DNA of 17,327 nucleotides from an uncultured Lentisphaeria bacterium (GTDB taxonomy: Bacteria; Verrucomicrobiota; Lentisphaeria; Victivallales; Victivallaceae): NCBI GenBank assembly GCA_903821255.1, contig CAIJKT010000473.1, positions 1 to 17,327 on the forward strand, written 5' to 3'. The translations under genes were made by a program, and so were the position numbers. Positions 13,804-17,327 of the stretch are shown piece by piece. The notes below the pieces were generated by a model that ran no database searches, had not been told where the DNA came from, and saw only the letters and a program-made list of their open reading frames with translations. How positions within the stretch are numbered: the stretch's first letter is position 1; each line of letters begins with the position of its first letter.

Positions 13804-16584
13804 CTATTGCGCGGCGGCCATACTGAAGCCTTTGATCTCAAACCAGCCGTCCTGCTGCCAGCAGAACAGCGACACGGACAACTTGCGGACATCGTTCGGG
13901 ATCACGACTACCGCCTCGTAGTGTTTCCATTCACTGCCAAGTACCGCCCTGGAAAGGAAATCTTTACGTCCGGTTTTCGGCATATTCAACATTCCATTGA
14001 ATTGTTTAACATTGCCGCGAGCCTCAAACGAAATCTGATAGGCGGCTCCGGGTGTGACTTCAACCTCGCGAGTGGCGATGGCGGAGGCGGTTTTGGGAGC
14101 AAAGCCGGAGCAGATGACTTTGACACTGTCCTTGCCTGATTCAAGTTTGGCGGCACCCCAGAAACCGCGTAAATCGCCCTGTTTGAACAATATCTGTTTG
14201 CCGATATCCACCGTCAGCGTACCGTACTGTGCCGGATCTTTGGCATTGCCGATGCCGGAGGCCCATTCCAGATACCCGGCGCGGCTGCCGCCGTCATTAT
14301 TGTTGATCAGCAGCGAGAAGCGCACCGGCTGGCCGGAAATATAGCTGAACGGATAAAGGTCGTCGCGGTCGACATGAATTTTATAACATAATCCTGTCGC
14401 GGTTTTTTCAACCGCGATTTTTCCGTACTGGAGTGGTTTTCTGGCGAAAGTAATCCGTGACGGCAGGTCGCCGCCGAGCGGAGGCATTGCCTCCTTCCAC
14501 AGCAGCGGTCCTTTCGTAGTCAGTGCCGCGCTGATTTCCAGGCGGTCTTCAGCCAGGCCTTTGCCCGCGGCATCGAGCGCAAACTGGACGCTGTCACCCT
14601 GATAGATATTGCCGTCGGTCCAGATTTGATGATGGATGCGGTCATTCACTTCAACCAGCAAATCCATGCCGCTGCTGTCGAGAGCTGCGGCAAAACGGGC
14701 GGCTAATCCTTCCTGCGGTTTTTCCTGATTCATGGCGACATATTTATCTGCCGGCAGCCATGGCAGGCTGACAGTATCGGTTACATTCATCTGCGCGTCA
14801 AAAATCCTGCCGGCGCGGTAGCGTCCGTTAACCGTGCGGTCTAGTTCCGGCTCCTTCTGTATCTGCGTCAGCACCTGTCCGCGATTACTGGTCCATTGGG
14901 CGATGGTTTTTTCATCCGGATTTTTCAGGAAATATACAACGGCAGGCTGTATTTCCAGACCGGCGACATTGCATGTCCTGCCTTCCCAGTCGGTCAGCCG
15001 TGGATTGGCCCCGGCAGCGGCTGCCGCCAGTTCCGCGACCGGTTTCAGCGGTTTGTCGGTGTTGGACCAGAAGAACAGCACCTTGCCGCTGTCGCTTTGC
15101 ATCAACGCCGCGCGCTGTTTTCCGCCGTCGAAATAATAGCCGTCAATGTAGCGGATTCTACCGGCGAAGCAGTCGGTGAAATTGCGCCATACCACTGCCA
15201 GCCGCCGCGGCTCGATATACGGAGTGGCGCGGAACAGTCCGAAAGTCTGGAAGAACTGTTTATTCTTACGGAAATAATCCATCATTTCATGTTCGCGGGC
15301 ATGCTGAATATTGGTCATGGTAAAGAATGTGACCATTTCCGCCCCCTGGCGGATATGATTCATGAAGTCAACCAGCATCCTGTTGGAAAGCGCTTCTTCG
15401 GCGGGTGTAACCGCTTCATCGCCGCTTGCCAGCATGGCGTGCCATTCGGAACTGACCCAGGGTTTCGGCTCCACTCCGCAACTCCGGTCGATGCGCTGGA
15501 ACGGAGCGGGCGAGACCCAGGAGCCGTGCAGCACAAGGCGGTCGAAGTATCTGCCGGCGCCGAGTTTCATGATTTCTTCGTAAAACGGCAGATAGCGCAT
15601 GCCCATGCCGCCGATCCAGACTGTCGTATCCGGCTGCTCCTGCTTGACGGTGTCATATCCGGCTTTGAGCAGTTCGACGAATTTTTCCGGTGAATCTCTC
15701 CAGAACACCGACTGTCCCGGCAGATGCGGTTCGTTCCACAGTTCCCAGGTCCTGATGAACGGGTAGCGGTTGACCAGCACTTTCAGGAAATCGGTCCAGT
15801 AGGAGATTTTGACCGGGGAGTAGGCGGCATATTCCCAGACGCAAATATCCAGGTTGATCAGCTCCGGATGTGTCGACGCCCATTTCGGGGTGCCGACCGG
15901 ATCGCCGATGAATTCGCTGAAGCCTCTCTTCCGCGCTTCCGCGATAAACAGGTCAATGGCGTTCCAGTCGTATTTGCCCTGTTCCGTTTCGATCCGGTCC
16001 CAGGGGATCGTATGGATGCGGATGGCATGAAAGCCGATCATGGCGGCCAGCTTGAGATTATCATTGGCCCATTGAATGTTTTTGGGTTTGCTGTCGTAGG
16101 CCAGCCCGAGCGACACCGCCAGTTGCGGCGGAATTTGCTCCGGCGGCCGGGCGGGGCTGGGGAGTACCGCGATATTGTGGCATTGCCGGACGAAATTATT
16201 TTCCAGTTGCAGATGCGGTTTGCCTTTGACCCATTCGTAAATTTTACAATTGATGGTTTCCTGCGCGGGAGTCAGCGCATCGGCGGCATCGCGGTACTGG
16301 AACTTCACTTCGTAAAATCCCGGCTGCTCCGGTTTCCACTGCCAGCCGGCGGCGGCGAAATCCGTCGCGGAAACGGTTCTTTCACTAACCTTTTTCCCGG
16401 ATGAATCATAGATTTCCCCGATGACATTCTTTATGTTTTCCGGCAGTCTGCCATCCGGTTTGAACCCGACGGTCTCTCCCAGAACCCACCAGTTGGCAAA
16501 TTTTTCACCCCTGATTTTTACTTCGGCTTGTGCACTGAACGCGGCAATCAAACAGATTGAGCACAATTGCAATAAAAAACGCAT
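13804..16584 (-). CDS. secreted multidomain clan GH-A glycoside hydrolase with CBM9-like module
   Basis: 926 residues; AAGGA 7 bases before ATG. A signal peptide (MRFLLQLCSICLIAAFSAQA) directs export. Residues ~21-130 form a beta-sandwich. Residues ~150-480 form a (beta/alpha)8 barrel of the GH5/GH39/GH42-like type: IGFHAIRIHTIPWDRIE, KYDWNAIDLFIAEARKRGF, RTWELWNEPHLPG with Glu285 as likely acid/base, and WVSSEWHAM with Glu380 as likely nucleophile. Both sit at the strand positions typical of clan A. Residues ~590-800 resemble a CBM9/DOMON-like module (GNIYQGDSVQFALDAAGKG, LLINNNDGGSRAGYLEWASG). Residues ~805-926 are a second carbohydrate-binding-type beta-sandwich (TREVEVTPGAAYQISFEARG). The exact GH family and substrate are not certain from inspection. 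It follows the pseudopilin gene by 52 bp and is probably co-transcribed with it. Confidence 0.85.
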   Translation of the reverse strand: MRFLLQLCSICLIAAFSAQAEVKIRGEKFANWWVLGETVGFKPDGRLPENIKNVIGEIYDSSGKKVSERTVSATDFAAAGWQWKPEQPGFYEVKFQYRDAADALTPAQETINCKIYEWVKGKPHLQLENNFVRQCHNIAVLPSPARPPEQIPPQLAVSLGLAYDSKPKNIQWANDNLKLAAMIGFHAIRIHTIPWDRIETEQGKYDWNAIDLFIAEARKRGFSEFIGDPVGTPKWASTHPELINLDICVWEYAAYSPVKISYWTDFLKVLVNRYPFIRTWELWNEPHLPGQSVFWRDSPEKFVELLKAGYDTVKQEQPDTTVWIGGMGMRYLPFYEEIMKLGAGRYFDRLVLHGSWVSPAPFQRIDRSCGVEPKPWVSSEWHAMLASGDEAVTPAEEALSNRMLVDFMNHIRQGAEMVTFFTMTNIQHAREHEMMDYFRKNKQFFQTFGLFRATPYIEPRRLAVVWRNFTDCFAGRIRYIDGYYFDGGKQRAALMQSDSGKVLFFWSNTDKPLKPVAELAAAAAGANPRLTDWEGRTCNVAGLEIQPAVVYFLKNPDEKTIAQWTSNRGQVLTQIQKEPELDRTVNGRYRAGRIFDAQMNVTDTVSLPWLPADKYVAMNQEKPQEGLAARFAAALDSSGMDLLVEVNDRIHHQIWTDGNIYQGDSVQFALDAAGKGLAEDRLEISAALTTKGPLLWKEAMPPLGGDLPSRITFARKPLQYGKIAVEKTATGLCYKIHVDRDDLYPFSYISGQPVRFSLLINNNDGGSRAGYLEWASGIGNAKDPAQYGTLTVDIGKQILFKQGDLRGFWGAAKLESGKDSVKVICSGFAPKTASAIATREVEVTPGAAYQISFEARGNVKQFNGMLNMPKTGRKDFLSRAVLGSEWKHYEAVVVIPNDVRKLSVSLFCWQQDGWFEIKGFSMAAAQ

Positions 16585-16636
16585 ACATATCCTTAATGTC
16601 TGTTAAAAAATCTTTATATACAGCCAGGAATCCTAA

Positions 16637-17327
16637 TCAATATGTCATCCAGTGCAGATTGTTTACATCGTTGAGATTGCTTCCTGACACCCACCTGAAC
16701 GGCGCATCGGAGAACGGGTAGTTTATATTTTTTACCAATACATTGCCGGTGTGCCCGTCCAGCCAAAGCATATTGCATTTCTGGTTATGACGGCCCGCCG
16801 GGCGGGCCCAGTTTGTGTTCTGAAACATAGTGGCGCCGCCGCTAAAGGAAATTCGCATGCCTACTGCGTCAAAGTTGGTCCCGCCGGTGGCCAGATTGAG
16901 ATAGTTATCCAATATGTAAATCTTGACGGAAGGACGGCGTTGTGACGCCAGCTTGTAGGAACCGAAATCCGCCACGGCTCCGGAGTAAATATCGTTGTTA
17001 ATGGCGTAGTCAACATTCCAGCCGAAACTGAACCCTTTAACTTGTTCAGGACAATGGAATTGTTTTTGAGTGGCATATTTATTTTCCTTGCCTTTCGGCC
17101 CGACCATGAAATAAGGCCAGGGATTGGCATATCCGGGATAGAATACCGGCATCAGATAACCGCCGTTGTCATCGGTGTAATTTATTACGCCGATGCCGAG
17201 CTGTTTCAGGTTGTTGTTGCACGAGGCCTGCCTGGCTGTAACCCTGGCTTTATTGAGCGCCGGGAGCAGCATTGCCGCGAGGATCGCGATGATGGCGATC
17301 ACCACGAGGAGTTCGATGAGTGTGAAA
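16637..17327 (-). CDS. type II secretion-like pseudopilin (H-X9-DG type), N-terminus outside the window
   Basis: The frame is open at the right edge and begins with [20 protein letters not shown] then LPALNKAR, the hydrophobic N-terminal helix of prepilin-peptidase substrates, with the conserved Glu at position 5 of the mature protein. The cleavage Gly and leader lie just beyond base 17327; the internal GTG at 17305 is not the real start. At least 229 residues of mature protein are visible. The helix is followed by the usual [29 protein letters not shown] segment (from residue ~26), a Trp/Tyr-rich globular head, and [14 protein letters not shown], an exact H-X9-DG motif near the C-terminus. 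Many copies of such proteins occur in Lentisphaerota and Planctomycetes genomes. Its role is unknown; placement just before a secreted glycosidase suggests a part in exporting, displaying or binding for glycan degradation. Confidence 0.92.
   Translation of the reverse strand, partial: FTLIELLVVIAIIAILAAMLLPALNKARVTARQASCNNNLKQLGIGVINYTDDNGGYLMPVFYPGYANPWPYFMVGPKGKENKYATQKQFHCPEQVKGFSFGWNVDYAINNDIYSGAVADFGSYKLASQRRPSVKIYILDNYLNLATGGTNFDAVGMRISFSGGATMFQNTNWARPAGRHNQKCNMLWLDGHTGNVLVKNINYPFSDAPFRWVSGSNLNDVNNLHWMTY

Noticed and set aside
14896..15693. 265-codon plus-strand frame opposite the GH-A glycosidase
   Set aside because: The minus strand holds both catalytic Glu blocks in this interval; the plus-strand product shows no domain and no start signal.
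16637..17305. GTG at 17305 as the true pseudopilin start
   Set aside because: The frame continues upstream with FTLIELL, the conserved prepilin head, to the edge of the window, so the start lies outside.

Overview
The window looks like chromosomal DNA of a carbohydrate-degrading member of the Lentisphaerota (Victivallis-like), or at least the wider PVC group. This is inferred from gene content, not from a marker gene. The clues are a stand-alone type II secretion-like pseudopilin with the [19 protein letters not shown] head and an H-X9-DG tail, its pairing with a large secreted glycoside hydrolase, several unrelated glycosidase and esterase genes, an FAD-dependent oxidoreductase of the PF12831 type, and moderately GC-rich genes separated by AT-rich spacers. 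No rRNA, tRNA, CRISPR array, transposase or phage gene was seen.

Left part (1-5914): the 3' end of a GH99-like/WbsX-type gene is followed by an AT-rich 0.5 kb spacer. The spacer holds an antisense fragment with a metal-site motif (HxxxDxxxH), probably a decayed gene. Then comes a very large modular gene (1705 residues). It has about 20 AIDA-type strand-loop-strand repeats, a Calx-beta domain, a complete C10 (streptopain-like) cysteine peptidase domain, a CARDB-like domain, a fibronectin III domain and four PPC domains. It has no recognisable signal peptide and no autotransporter barrel.

Middle (5923-9508): an AraC-family regulator is divergent from a GH20 beta-N-acetylhexosaminidase gene. 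Their 83-bp intergenic region is packed with dyad symmetry and has a TATAAT box but no good -35. GH20 is probably the regulator's target. A perfect 17-bp-arm inverted repeat separates GH20 from a convergent SIMPL (DUF541) exported protein and should stop transcription from both sides.

Right part (9662-17327, all on the minus strand): there are two transcription units. The upstream unit is the pseudopilin (its N-terminus lies outside the window) followed 52 bp later by a 926-residue secreted clan GH-A glycosidase with CBM9-like and C-terminal beta-sandwich modules. The downstream unit is a tight four-gene operon: exported DUF4886 protein, exported flavin-reductase-like split-barrel protein, FAD-dependent oxidoreductase, and a GGSIT-type SGNH esterase. 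A cluster of three AAAGTAA half-sites lies just upstream of a candidate promoter for this operon. Together the right part suggests capture and cleavage of a complex, possibly acylated glycan, followed by deacylation and redox modification of the products.

The observations most worth following are the signal-less AIDA/C10/PPC protein and the hydrolase-redox operon containing an exported flavin reductase homologue. Neither matches a characterised system that I can name.
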